The position numbers and the translations under genes were made by a program. The notes below the pieces were generated by a model that was given only the letters and a program-made list of their open reading frames with translations, was not told the origin of the DNA and ran no database searches. From Strobilurus pachycystidiatus (taxonomy: Eukaryota; Basidiomycota; Agaricomycetes; Agaricales; Physalacriaceae): a stretch of DNA of 64,000 nt. The DNA is taken from the NCBI GenBank assembly GCA_019915135.1, contig JAHLMK010000011.1:310001-374000 (forward strand), read 5' to 3'. Below are positions 54,997 to 64,000 of the stretch, in pieces; position 1 is the first letter of the stretch, and every line of letters begins with the position of its first letter.

Positions 54997-56479
54997 GAGC
55001 ATCACTCTCTCCACTCCCATCAAGGAACATCTCACCGCATGCTCGATCCACCATTAGACTGCATACCTGCTATCATTGCTCTTCTACATTACCCTCGACT
55101 CGATCCACCGAAACTCCAGTCGGCGGCCTATTTTCCACTCTCCCTTTTTAGCCGCAATGGCTTGTACTTTTTATTCGCCTGTGAATATCTCGGCCGTATG
55201 GGTCTTTCTCCTCGTCTCTGTCTAACACACCGGTTTCCATCATCTCTTTCACTCATCTCGTCCTCCCATTGGGCCAAACGGTTCCGGTTCGCATATATAT
55301 TTTCAGCAACAATCGGCCCCTCGATCACCTCGTCTTCTTCGGCGGACGTCGCATTCGAGCCAATCATTTCTCACAGGACTATGCATCACTTTCACGATGT
55401 AGCATTGTCATCTGCACTCTTCTACAAAACTGTTCTGACTTGACACGACCTATAGTAAATCCTGTCTCCACGTTGTAACGTTCATCGCCTAATCACCCCG
55501 TCCTCGTTTTTTTTCTTGTTTTTTTCGATGGACGCTCTCTTTCCATATATATTGTCGATGCTTGGCGATAACGTCTGCATTGGCTCATCCCGCTTAAACA
55601 CCCATAAAACATATTCTTCTCTGAAGCTTCATCTTCTGTCATTTGTTCGCTTCCATCTTTGCCCTCGTACTTCGTACATACCTCTTCCTTTCATCCCGAC
55701 CACACACCCCTTCATACTCTCCGTTTGTAATGTAGGTAAGTAGTTTCATGTGTTTCACGCGTAGTTGTGCTCAAACCGAGGCTGTCTGCGCGTTTATGCT
55801 ATCAGCTGTGACCGCTATTGGTGGTGGCGGAGATGGAGGTAACCTTAAGTATCGGTCCGTGTGCGCTGACGTCTATATACATCAGCGGAAAGACTGTCGC
55901 AGAGATACCCTGTCATTGGCACCATTCAGTCGGACAGGAGACAGAAGTGACAGGAAAACATACAGGATTAAGTCAGATCTCGAGACTGCGTTTCCAGAAC
56001 TCCATCCGTGTCTTGCTGTAGTGGCGGGCACTACTCGCGTACGCCTCCACGAGTCTCCTTTGGAAGCCTTGAGTTCATCTTCTTCTGTCGCGATGCTTGT
56101 GACCGACACCGATTTGTCGTGTTGACGCTGATAGCGGCTGATTACTATTGTGATTACTTACGACGCTGCTGTACACGGTGTCAAGTTCCGTGAAGGCCAT
56201 AGTCAAGACTCAAGAGGAGTACATCATACCGGCATCACTGGCCATGGTACAAGATCAGATGAGGATGATCAGTTTTGACTGGCAACTGGGTATCCTTGAT
56301 CTTAAGTTAGTTTACCACCACCGAGAACACATATGGACCGACGTTTAGAGTTGCCCGCAAAAAAGCGCTAAGCATAAAAGTGAACGGCTGTTGAGTTCAT
56401 GAAAATGTACAGTGCCTTCGTATATTGAAAAATGTGACCCAAACTAACTTACGATGGCTAAGCACTACACTCCATTGGT
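54997..56479. other. Intergenic region of 1.5 kb, nothing recognised
   Basis: The 3' flank of the cyclin gene, with long T runs (55508-55530) and pyrimidine-rich sequence, then unremarkable DNA up to the start of the duplicated arrestin block at 56451. Only short ORFs without domains. Confidence 0.5.
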
Positions 56480-58380
56480 TCATTGATCCTTTCGGATACG
56501 AGTATTGGAATAGCCACAATTCGTTTCTGCCTCCTTTCTTGTTGGCGGTAGCATCCCCCCCACCGAAAATCTTGCTAGATTGTTGTGATTCGGAGCTGTC
56601 ATATCATTGGCGTGACTGGCGTCCAATCTACTGGAAAGTGTGCATGCCTCTTTCAGCCAAGAGGGCGGTGGCAGTTGGGTTTCACGTCTAGGATGCGGCC
56701 CTCCCGCAAAATCAGATGCTACCTCGACTTTCTGGGTACAGGTGACCCCATCCTTGACTCGAAGTTCGGACGACTCGAGGGGCGGTATGACAATCGCGTA
56801 CTTCAGAGACAGAAATATCAGTAAACGTCCCAGCAAAGCAACCGACCATCACCTCAACTGAGAACGCAGGATGACTGGATGACACGGGCAACTCATCGTG
56901 CACATGAATTTCGCCTCGAGCGGTCAGTACGCCCTCTCGACGTTCAGTGTTGTACCAGATCACTGCGGAAACTTCAACCTCGAACGACTCGGATACTGCT
57001 TCATCACTTCTCTGTCCTTTGCCACTAGAACGTCCCGCTGGATCAAGAAAAGTCACCAACCGACGAAGATGAACCTTGAAGGTTGCGCTTGGGTCAAGAT
57101 CGGCAGAGAAAGCGCTACTAGGCTCCTTCAATTCGACCTGGCAGGAAATGACCGATCCCCGGGTGTAAACAAGCTTTGACAAATTCGTCAGAACGATATT
57201 CAGCGTTCAAGTTCAAGAATCGGCTCACTGGGTTAGCTAGATAGAACTTGAACTGAAGTGAGAAGGAGAATAAGCGACGAGGGAGACAAAAACCCACGTT
57301 CCCCGTCACCACGGCTGTGCTACCGCCATACTGCTTCAGAACGTTATGGAAAGGGATGGTGGTCCAGCCTTCTGGGTCGGTTTCTGGGCCAGGTATGGGT
57401 ATCCCACGGGGATCTGCCAATGCTGCTATCCGCCTGGACGAGAAGGGCGGCGGTATGAATTTAGGTACGAATAAGACGTTGGTGCTTAATCTGTCGCTGG
57501 AACGTCAGCAATTCTGAAGACAGAGGGGCATCAAAAAGACATGCTCAATATCTTTCTGCAGCTTGTTCCGCTGAATACGCACGGCCAGCTCGTAGACAAC
57601 CTGAACGGGAACCTTGGGCTCATAAAAAAACTCCGGTAACAGACATTGTTTATCTGTAGAATCTGTTTCATTCGCTGGAGCAACCGGAAGCGCCACCTCA
57701 AAAGGCCACTGAAAAGTTCCTGCCGAATGTTTCCCTGTTTTGGCTGCATCCAGCGCGAAGATTGTCTCATCCAAGAACGACTGTTTGATGGTAGTTCCCC
57801 CCATCGTAAGAAAGACACTGCCAATGAACTTATTGAGAATTCGAATATCAGCGCTCCGTCGAAGTAAAGTAAAGAACCACTTACGCGCACTGTGACGCCC
57901 CGAACAGACAGTGGTTTAGTGATATGTAGTTCCACAGATCCTTTGACAGGGAGTTCGGAATGTATAACGGGTATGTCGCTTCTGCCATGAGCATGGCTCT
58001 CGACAACGAGTGACGCCCAATCATCGCTGCCTTTCGCCTTGCGGGTGTACGAATGCACTGGGGCGGGATCAGAGGAGAAATGCGTCAAAGGGGAAGGATG
58101 CAAAGCCGCGTATGCGGGAAGCGAGTCAAAGTCTGTGTCTTCGAGTGTATATCCTGGCAGCGTCGTAATGGTCGTAGTTGAGACCCTGGAAAATCGGCGC
58201 GACAAACGGTGCATCGTCAAAGTAGCTCTGGGGAGGGATGTCGAGTTCGTGAATATTCTTTGCTGGAATAAAAGGCATGCCACGACGAAGTATCAATTTC
58301 TTTTTGTGTATTGTGTTCGCTTAAACGCGCGGGCAATTGCGTTGCCTGTCCCTTGGTGCCTCAGATATAACAATAATATG
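56451..58380. repeat. Segmental duplication, copy B (arrestin-like block)
   Basis: Direct copy of 3438-5345 on the same strand, including introns and flanks. The pairing continues, after a gap of about 935 bp in A versus 120 bp in B, with 6280-6500 and 58503-58690. Confidence 0.85.
56480..58214 (-). pseudogene. Arrestin-like protein, copy B (nearly intact, one in-frame stop)
   Basis: Starts MHRLSRRFSRVSTTTITTL at 58214. Exon 1 ends VRGVTVR; the next exon, FIGSVFLTMGGTTIKQSFLD and FALDAAKTGKHSAGTFQWPF, is intact, unlike copy A. It continues LLPEFFYEPKVPVQVVYELA to VFLMPLCLQNC, where TGA occurs (about 57510). Sequence on both sides of this stop is in the same frame and matches copy A, which reads WMPLSSEWLTFGDRLSTN with no stop. 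The remaining exons (DPRGIPIPGPETDPEGWTTI, VEVSAVIWYNTERREGVLTA, and the last exon 56480-56780 with YAIVIPPLESSELRVKDGV) are open. I see no usable intron across the stop. A stop-codon polymorphism or sequencing error would make this a functional gene. Confidence 0.6.
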
Positions 58381-58502
58381 GGAACTTACCTTGCTCCCCA
58401 AGTGAGACCGTGCGAGACACAATCCCCACTAGTACTGCCGCGTTGCTGCCGTGTATATTATCATGGCAGGATGTCTCCGAGGACCGAGAAAGATCTATGT
58501 CG

Positions 58503-58690
58503 TGCAGTGAAGGTTAGTGAGGCTGTATGTCACCGCACTAATGCTCATATCTGTCGACCTCGTGCTACCAAGAATGAACCAAGCTGTGAGCATGATCACA
58601 GTTCTGTTCGGCCAGTCTGACAAACCGTTGATCCGAGCACTATCGACTGGAATCACAAACAGCTCTGGGAGAATCCTGGCAGCCCGAGGC
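58503..58690 (-). pseudogene. Truncated nucleotidyltransferase-like relic
   Basis: Matches the first two exons and first introns of the gene at 5571-6533 (RILPELLAEQNCDHA, then a deletion that removes the IGGFAW segment and shifts frame). The remaining exons are missing. It marks the end of segmental duplication copy B. Confidence 0.75.
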
Positions 58691-58924
58691 TGGTACCTGG
58701 TCTCGACACTCAGTCGACACCCGCTATTGAGTTCAGCGACGAGGTTCAGTAATAATATAAGAGTGCAGTTGTAAGCATGATCAACACGGGTGACTCGAAA
58801 CTGTAGATGGCGTCAATCCAAAAGGTGCCCAAAAGATGGAACGATCATGGTAAAGATCAGTTGATACAATTTCTCTATGTTACTACACGTTGTGAAAGGA
58901 CATCGCCTGCTCGTTATGTGTACA

Positions 58925-61900
58925 TTAGATCCGTACTACAATGAAGGGCACCTGAGAAAAAGTTAGAACAGAAGAGTGTCAAAGCAGGCGCCCATACCTC
59001 AACATCTTCGTCGTCTTCGTCGGACACCATCACCTCAACGATGAGATGTTTGACATGGGAAGGAATTGGCTTCTTGCTGACCAGTTCCACGAGCTTGCTG
59101 AACTTCAGAGGCAAGCGCTCCTCGCTCTTCTTCTTACCAATGAAGGAACTCCAGAGCATGCTCACACCCTGGCTAACCATGCTTATCGAGAGTTTGTGCT
59201 CCTTCTGGAAGTAGTTGACAATGTTTTGCAGCGTCGGGTCATCCTTGAACTCGAAGCGATCCCAGAGAGTCCACTCCGTTGTACCATACTTGTTCTTGGC
59301 AGCAGCAATCGGCTCTGAGAAACCGAAGAAGGGTAACGCCAGATTAACGAACCCGTTCTTGTAGTCGTCGAGCTTGTTCTTGCCGTCGATGATCTGCAAT
59401 AGCGTTTGGCACTGACGGTATCAGGATGAAGAATTGACAAACCTTGTAAAGTTCCAAGCAGACTAGCCCAGTGACAAGAGCAGTGGTGGTGGCAATGGCG
59501 GGGATGATCTTGCCCGCGATCTGCTTTGTAGTGTGTCGATCAGCAGGTGTTATGCTGTAGTTCGTTGCACGAAGGTTGGATGCAGCGGTGATGAAATCGA
59601 TGTGGTAGTTGGAATCATCATCCTTCTCGAAGTCGACAGGGTTGAGGCGGTAGCCAGCCATTGATGCTGGGGATGGCAGCTTGCCAATCATGCTCTCCAA
59701 GTCGTCTGCAGTAAGGTCAGATAAAGAGCTGGTGCAAGATGAACCATTGTCTTACCGACTAGGGCGCCACCGGCCTGGGGAACTGGGTCGCTGTCGTTGA
59801 TCTGCACTTGCACGCCGCTCCTGGGGGTGAACTCGGGAACGATCACGCTGTCAGCCACCTTCTTGTAGATGGACTCGTCGCTGGGGGCTTTCAGTCCGTA
59901 GTTGAATGCATGCAAGTTAGCAGCAGCTTTGACGTAGTCGAGGTGCAGTTTCTGCAAACTGTTGAGATGTCGACCATCCAGAAACAGAGAGAACACTTAC
60001 GTCGTTCGAGTCAAACGTGAGCGGCTCGGGGGCACGTTTCGGTCCACTCCAGAAGGGTTGACCGGTGCTCGTGACAGCATCCTTCGGAAGACTGTAGAGG
60101 AGCTGGCGGATGTCGTTGTTGTACTTCTCCTCGAACTGGAGACGTGCCCAAGCGATACATTCCTCAAAAGTCAAGGGCTTGTTGGTGACGAGGAAAGACA
60201 TCAATTGGCCAACTTGCTCTGATTGCTGCCCGGAGTACTTGAGAGCCGACTCCAAGTAGTTGGGCTCAGATAGGTAAGCGTTGGCGGCCTGGGCAGGCTT
60301 GACAAAGAGGACATCAAATTGCTGGCGACTCCACTGCCATTCGACATCAGTGGGATGCTTAGACAGGAGGAGGGAGGGGGACAAACCTCAATCGTGTGAT
60401 TGATGGCATTCGGGAAGTTTTTCACTGTGCAAGAGGGTGTCTCCTTCTCTGGCGGGTCTTGCGACGACGCGTAGGATTCGGTCAAGAAGGGAACAACAAC
60501 TTGTGTGTTTCCTTTCGTGCCGAGAGTACCCGATTCCAGGAGAGGCTTTTGGTAGAAGACGCAGCGCTGGTCCATGTACAGACCTAGACAGGAATCAGAA
60601 GACACGGACGGTGGATGTAGGAAAGAACATACGAGCTTTGACGTTGTCGAGCGCGTTGGTAACACCATCGATTGACGCGAAGAAGTCATCACCATACACG
60701 TCTAGAATGATCAAATTAATGGACAAGAGAGACGATGGATACAACTCACTCTCGGTCGCCGGACCCACAGCTTCTTGACGCGTCACAATCTTGCCCTTCA
60801 AGTCAGGGTTCATCTCCGCAACAGCTGCAGCCGCAACCTCCGCCTTGAACATGCCGATATCCTTGGCACGGAACAGGAATTGACGGTTCAAGTTACTCTT
60901 CTCGATGGTGTCCAGATCAGTGACTTCAATTCCACCCTTGGGACCAGACGCTAAACCCATCATACTCCAGTTCTTCAGCATTTCGCAACCGATGGCACCG
61001 GAGCCGACCAGGAATTGACGGTGGTTGGCGATCTTGTCCTGGAAAATCTTTCCGAAAACAGCAATTTGACCATCGTAACGCGAACCAAGGGGCTGGCAGT
61101 CAGCCTCCGTCGGGAGGGTCGAAGGCAAGGACTCGAGAGAGTCAAAGTACATATTCTGCACCATGGGGTGGAACTTGGCGGAGCAGGCCTTGAGTACCTC
61201 TTGGGCGACGAAACCACCAAAGACGGCAACCATAGCGGAGATGTCACCCGTAGCCTGGTATGACAATTCGGTGAGGACCTTCTCGTCTGCTTCACTGTCC
61301 AAACTCTTGGCAAGCTGAACAATCTCGGCGGCGTCCGCGGGATTACGGGGGCGAGGAAGGCGCTTGTGCTGCACCTGGAATTCGGAAAGAGCTTGGAATC
61401 CGGCATGAAGAGTGGCAGGTCGGTCGAATTTAGCAAAGTCGGTCACGAAGAATTCGGGAGATGCGAGCGCTTCTCGGAGCGATTTCTTCAAGGAACGTGA
61501 GCTAGGTCACAAAAAGGATTATGACTACTTACAAATTCGATTATCTTGGGCATCTTGACTTGCGTAAATATTCCACCGGCCTTGTAGTCTCCGAGGTTCG
61601 TGGTATCTCCAATTGTGAAGGTGTATGGGCCCTTGACTGAGATCTTGCGAGGCTCACATCCGTTGAGCTCAGTCATTCCCTGAACCTCGGTGAACGTGAC
61701 AAAGTCGCCGTCTTCAAGACCATGGCGAGTCTCATCCAGGCAAGTAACGAGACCTTCGCTGTCCTGAGTAATTGAGATGAGGACGAGCAAGTAAGACTGT
61801 TGCATCGTGCTTACCTTCTCCACTGATACGATCATCCCAGTGAGCGCCTGTTCGCCTGTGGGATCCACACACGTAAATTTGGGTCCAAAATCGTTGAACA

Positions 61901-62645
61901 CGGATCTGAGGCGCGTGAGCAAGGAGTACGTATCCCTTCGGGGAAGCCTACCCAAATAAGCCGCGTATTTCTGTTGAGATGAAGGCGACTCCGTTGGCGT
62001 GTGTCCAATCGTTGATCTCGAGTTGTTTGGCGATAGGAACACCACAAAGTACGACAACCTGGAAGTACTGAGTGGCATGCCAGGAGCAGAAGGAGTGTCG
62101 CGCACCTGGAAGCCCTGGATGAGATCGACGTTGATTTCCTGTCCCGACGTGCCGCCGAGATTGCGGACGGGAACGTAGGCGTTCAGCTCGGCCAGCCGGG
62201 AGACGGTAACTTCGGCGCGAGGCTTGCCGACATCTTCTTGTCGCAAAAAGAACTGGAGACGCGCCTCAGCTGGAAGAGCGACAGCAACGACGAGGGTAAC
62301 ACACCTGTGTGCTCAGGTCCTGGATGATGACAGGCTCTGGGTCGTAGATAGTGACTGATTTCACTCCGGCGAGGACGACATCCTTGGCTGGACACAAATC
62401 AGTGAGTATGTGGCCGCTGGGCACGCAGACCAGTAGCTTCACCAATTTCGACACCCAGGCCCTGCACGCCGACGATGAGAACGTTAGATGCAGCCATCTT
62501 CTTCATTGCCTCGTGGCCCAGAACGTATCTGCGCCGCCATCGTCAATCACGTCGCCGCCGTCGCCACAGAACAAGGTGCTCACAATTGACGCGAATACAG
62601 GCCCTCATCGATGGCGGGTTCATCGACGTCCATCTTTGAAGACAT
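58925..62645 (-). CDS. UBA1: Ubiquitin-activating enzyme E1
   Basis: Activates ubiquitin with ATP and passes it to E2 enzymes as a thioester; essential in eukaryotes. It starts [20 protein letters not shown] at 62645 and ends VPFIVVRI at 58925, with about a dozen short introns. The inactive adenylation half has [20 protein letters not shown] and GVQGLGVEI. The active half has [20 protein letters not shown], the ATP site, and [14 protein letters not shown]. The catalytic cysteine is in [18 protein letters not shown], near 60430. The ubiquitin-fold domain at the C-terminus reads [20 protein letters not shown]. All landmark motifs are in the expected order, and no lesion was seen. Confidence 0.95.
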
Positions 62646-62873
62646 GGCGGGAGATTAGAGAGAGAGGAAGGAAACTGTAGATGGTGGTTTGTGGAAAGCT
62701 GAATTCCAGAGGCAAGCTAGAAACAGCAGCAGTGAATGATGACGGATTTCGTGGCCGAGCTAAGGTAAGCAGGAGAACCGTAGCTCGGCCACCAACTCCG
62801 ACCACATGACCGAAAGCGAGAATCTTCGACTCGGGGACTCATCGTGTATAGTTGAGTCGATGCATTAAGATTA

Positions 62874-63485
62874 CTAGTGTTCTAATGCCTTGTGAATAAG
62901 CCTAGCTACCATCCCAGCGCACCGCGCCTGATATATATCCTGACCCTCTGCCAATTCTGCCAGCAAGCTCTGCAACCATCTGTGCCAAATGAAGCGTGGA
63001 ACAAACAGGTTCCACTGCAGGCTCTCTAGGGCCTTGAACTCTTCTGCCCGAGTGACCAAAATCCCCACAGTCGTCGGATTGCTAATCCAAAATCAAATCC
63101 ATGATTCTGAGAGTAGAGCATCCCACTCACAATCGGTCCAACTCCCCTAACCAGTGGCAAACAAGTAGCATCGCGACGTAGAGCGTCTTGACGGCAGTCG
63201 CAACGCACCCAAGACGTTCACAATCTTCCGGCTCATGCTCAGTCTTGTATGGGTCTGGAATCCGCGGATGCATTCGTCGAACATAGTACAGAGCCAAAAA
63301 TACCATTTCGTTCGACGGTGAAAGTTTAACGAGGATGCTCAAGATTTTGCCTCTCAACTCTACGAGTATGCGGTCTTCTGTGTTCAGTACTAAGAAGATA
63401 TTCGCGCGTAAAAGGAAACAGAACACGTACGGGGACGCGTCGCGCTGGAGTCCGACAATCTGCACCGTCGCATATACCGTGCCAT
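62874..63485 (-). CDS. Small Pcl-type cyclin
   Basis: Predicted 169 residues from exons 63485-63431, 63377-63131 and 63081-62874. The start MARYMRRCRLSDSSATRP resembles the MARYLRRL start of small basidiomycete Pho85-type cyclins. The cyclin box shows ILVELRGKILSILVKLSPSN, EMVFLALYYVRRM, LGCVATAVKTLYVAMLLVCH and NPTTVGILVTRAEEFKALES followed by LQWNLFVPRFIWHRWL. Compared with the family, the usual NKWLDD-type segment is diverged (CHWLGELDRF), so kinase binding might be altered. Exon 1 was chosen in the frame that gives the MARY start, since the alternative open frame has no family resemblance. It is 228 bp from the UBA1 start. Confidence 0.7.
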
Positions 63486-63587
63486 CCATGAAGCTAGGCA
63501 AATGCTATCGTCACCCTGGCGGCCATGCGCCTGACTTGACAGTCCTAGCTGTAGTGCACTTGAAGAAAGAGGTCAGTTGTTTGTGAG

Positions 63588-63851
63588 TCAGAGCCCATCT
63601 AAACTCAACTGGTATTCCTGTGGGGTAGATTTGACGCCGGTTGGCTCCCGCAGAGGTATGGCGCACGGCCCTGCTTTCGGTAGCTTATTCTCATGCCTCA
63701 ACCCATGCACAAAGTACTGTTTGTTTTGGGGAGCAACAGAATTAACCACAAAGACAGCCGATGTAGGATTCTCGGGGTCAGAAATCACGACGCGGCGCAT
63801 GGGAAGTCTGGATTGGGGATTTTTTGAGCTGGTGGTGGCGAGGGAAGACAT
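63588..63851 (-). CDS. Small hypothetical ORF near the window edge
   Basis: From the Met at 63851 the frame gives 86-88 residues (MSSLATTSSKNPQSRLPMRR ... QLSLDGL), or about 99 residues from a Met farther upstream. A TATAAG-like box on the minus strand lies near 63895-63902. The opposite strand is also open here (63577-63906), so strand choice is uncertain. No family is recognised. Confidence 0.35.
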   Translation of the reverse strand: MSSLATTSSKNPQSRLPMRRVVISDPENPTSAVFVVNSVAPQNKQYFVHGLRHENKLPKAGPCAIPLREPTGVKSTPQEYQLSLDGL

Positions 63852-64000
63852 GGGGGATATATTGAGAGGTGTTGTCCACTCAACCAATCCGTCAGCTTAT
63901 AAGTAGTCGAACAAAGAAGGGGTCGCGGGCCTGCACCATTGTTGATCGCCGACAAAGGTTTCCATACGCGGCGGACAATGGTCACTTGCCTAAGAGAATC

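Noticed and set aside
3438..58690. Transposon as the agent of the arrestin block duplication
   Set aside because: No terminal repeats, transposase or reverse-transcriptase remnants were seen at either copy; simple segmental duplication explains the data.
63577..63906. 109-residue plus-strand ORF opposite the small minus-strand ORF
   Set aside because: It has no recognisable domain, and the minus strand has a better promoter-like context. Either could be spurious; only the minus ORF is listed, at low confidence.
1..64000. tRNA, rRNA, CRISPR or phage-like systems
   Set aside because: A reading by eye found no convincing cloverleaf, rRNA block or spaced repeat array. A tRNA scan would be needed to exclude short RNA genes fully.

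Overview
The window is nuclear DNA of a basidiomycete fungus, most likely an Agaricomycete (mushroom-forming group). The evidence is as follows. Nearly every gene is broken by short introns, mostly about 45-65 bp, with GT..AG ends. Genes are packed on both strands with 40-300 bp between divergent starts. The conserved proteins (Rat1, Sec22, Mpo1-like, dUTPase, Dre2, Imp2, Far11, class I HDAC, Uba1) are typical fungal versions. Several lineage-specific families (forkhead, F-box, WW-like membrane proteins, Clg1/Pcl-type cyclins, M43 secreted protease) also fit basidiomycetes. No bacterial or viral genes, CRISPR arrays or clear transposons were seen. Splice sites below were read by eye and checked for reading-frame continuity; they are models, not transcript data.

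Layout. 1-3143: 3' part of RAT1. 3438-6533: a broken arrestin-like copy (A) and an intact nucleotidyltransferase-like gene. 6684-10310: a conserved hypothetical and a Gly/Pro/Met-rich protein. 10450-12344: SEC22 and an Mpo1-like gene, head to head. 12468-13814: a short-chain dehydrogenase with 11 exons, several of them micro-exons. 14048-16377: a disordered protein with PIP-box-like and SIM-like motifs, head to head with dUTPase. 16850-18124: a decayed F-box-like gene. 18236-19219: GatC-like and mS34, two mitochondrial translation genes 42 bp apart. 20020-24694: two WW-like membrane proteins. 25012-27860: two tandem forkhead genes. 27861-29665: no recognised gene.

29666-34675: DRE2, IMP2, a secreted M43 metalloprotease and mitochondrial uS8. 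34976-39372: an unusual CCCH + coiled-coil + RRM-like + RBR ubiquitin ligase with a tandemly duplicated exon and a C-terminal CaaX box. 40179-42161: an F-box protein. 42509-44756: a third WW-like membrane protein, inverted relative to the other two. 44943-51235: the STRIPAK subunit FAR11 head to head with a class I histone deacetylase that has an RGG-rich tail. 52806-54996: a Clg1-like cyclin with one apparent frameshift. 56480-58690: the second arrestin-like copy (B) and a truncated nucleotidyltransferase relic, showing that 3.4-6.5 kb and 56.4-58.7 kb are a segmental duplication. 58925-63485: UBA1 and a small Pcl-type cyclin. A small unplaced ORF lies near the right edge.

Most of the window is housekeeping: RNA decay, secretion, Fe-S assembly, mitochondrial protein processing and translation, ubiquitin activation, and chromatin. 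It is interspersed with fast-evolving duplicated families. The strongest unusual signals are the exon duplication and domain combination of the RBR gene, the arrestin duplication in which both copies carry lesions at different places, the micro-exon SDR gene, and the two non-canonical GC-AG introns in the dUTPase gene.
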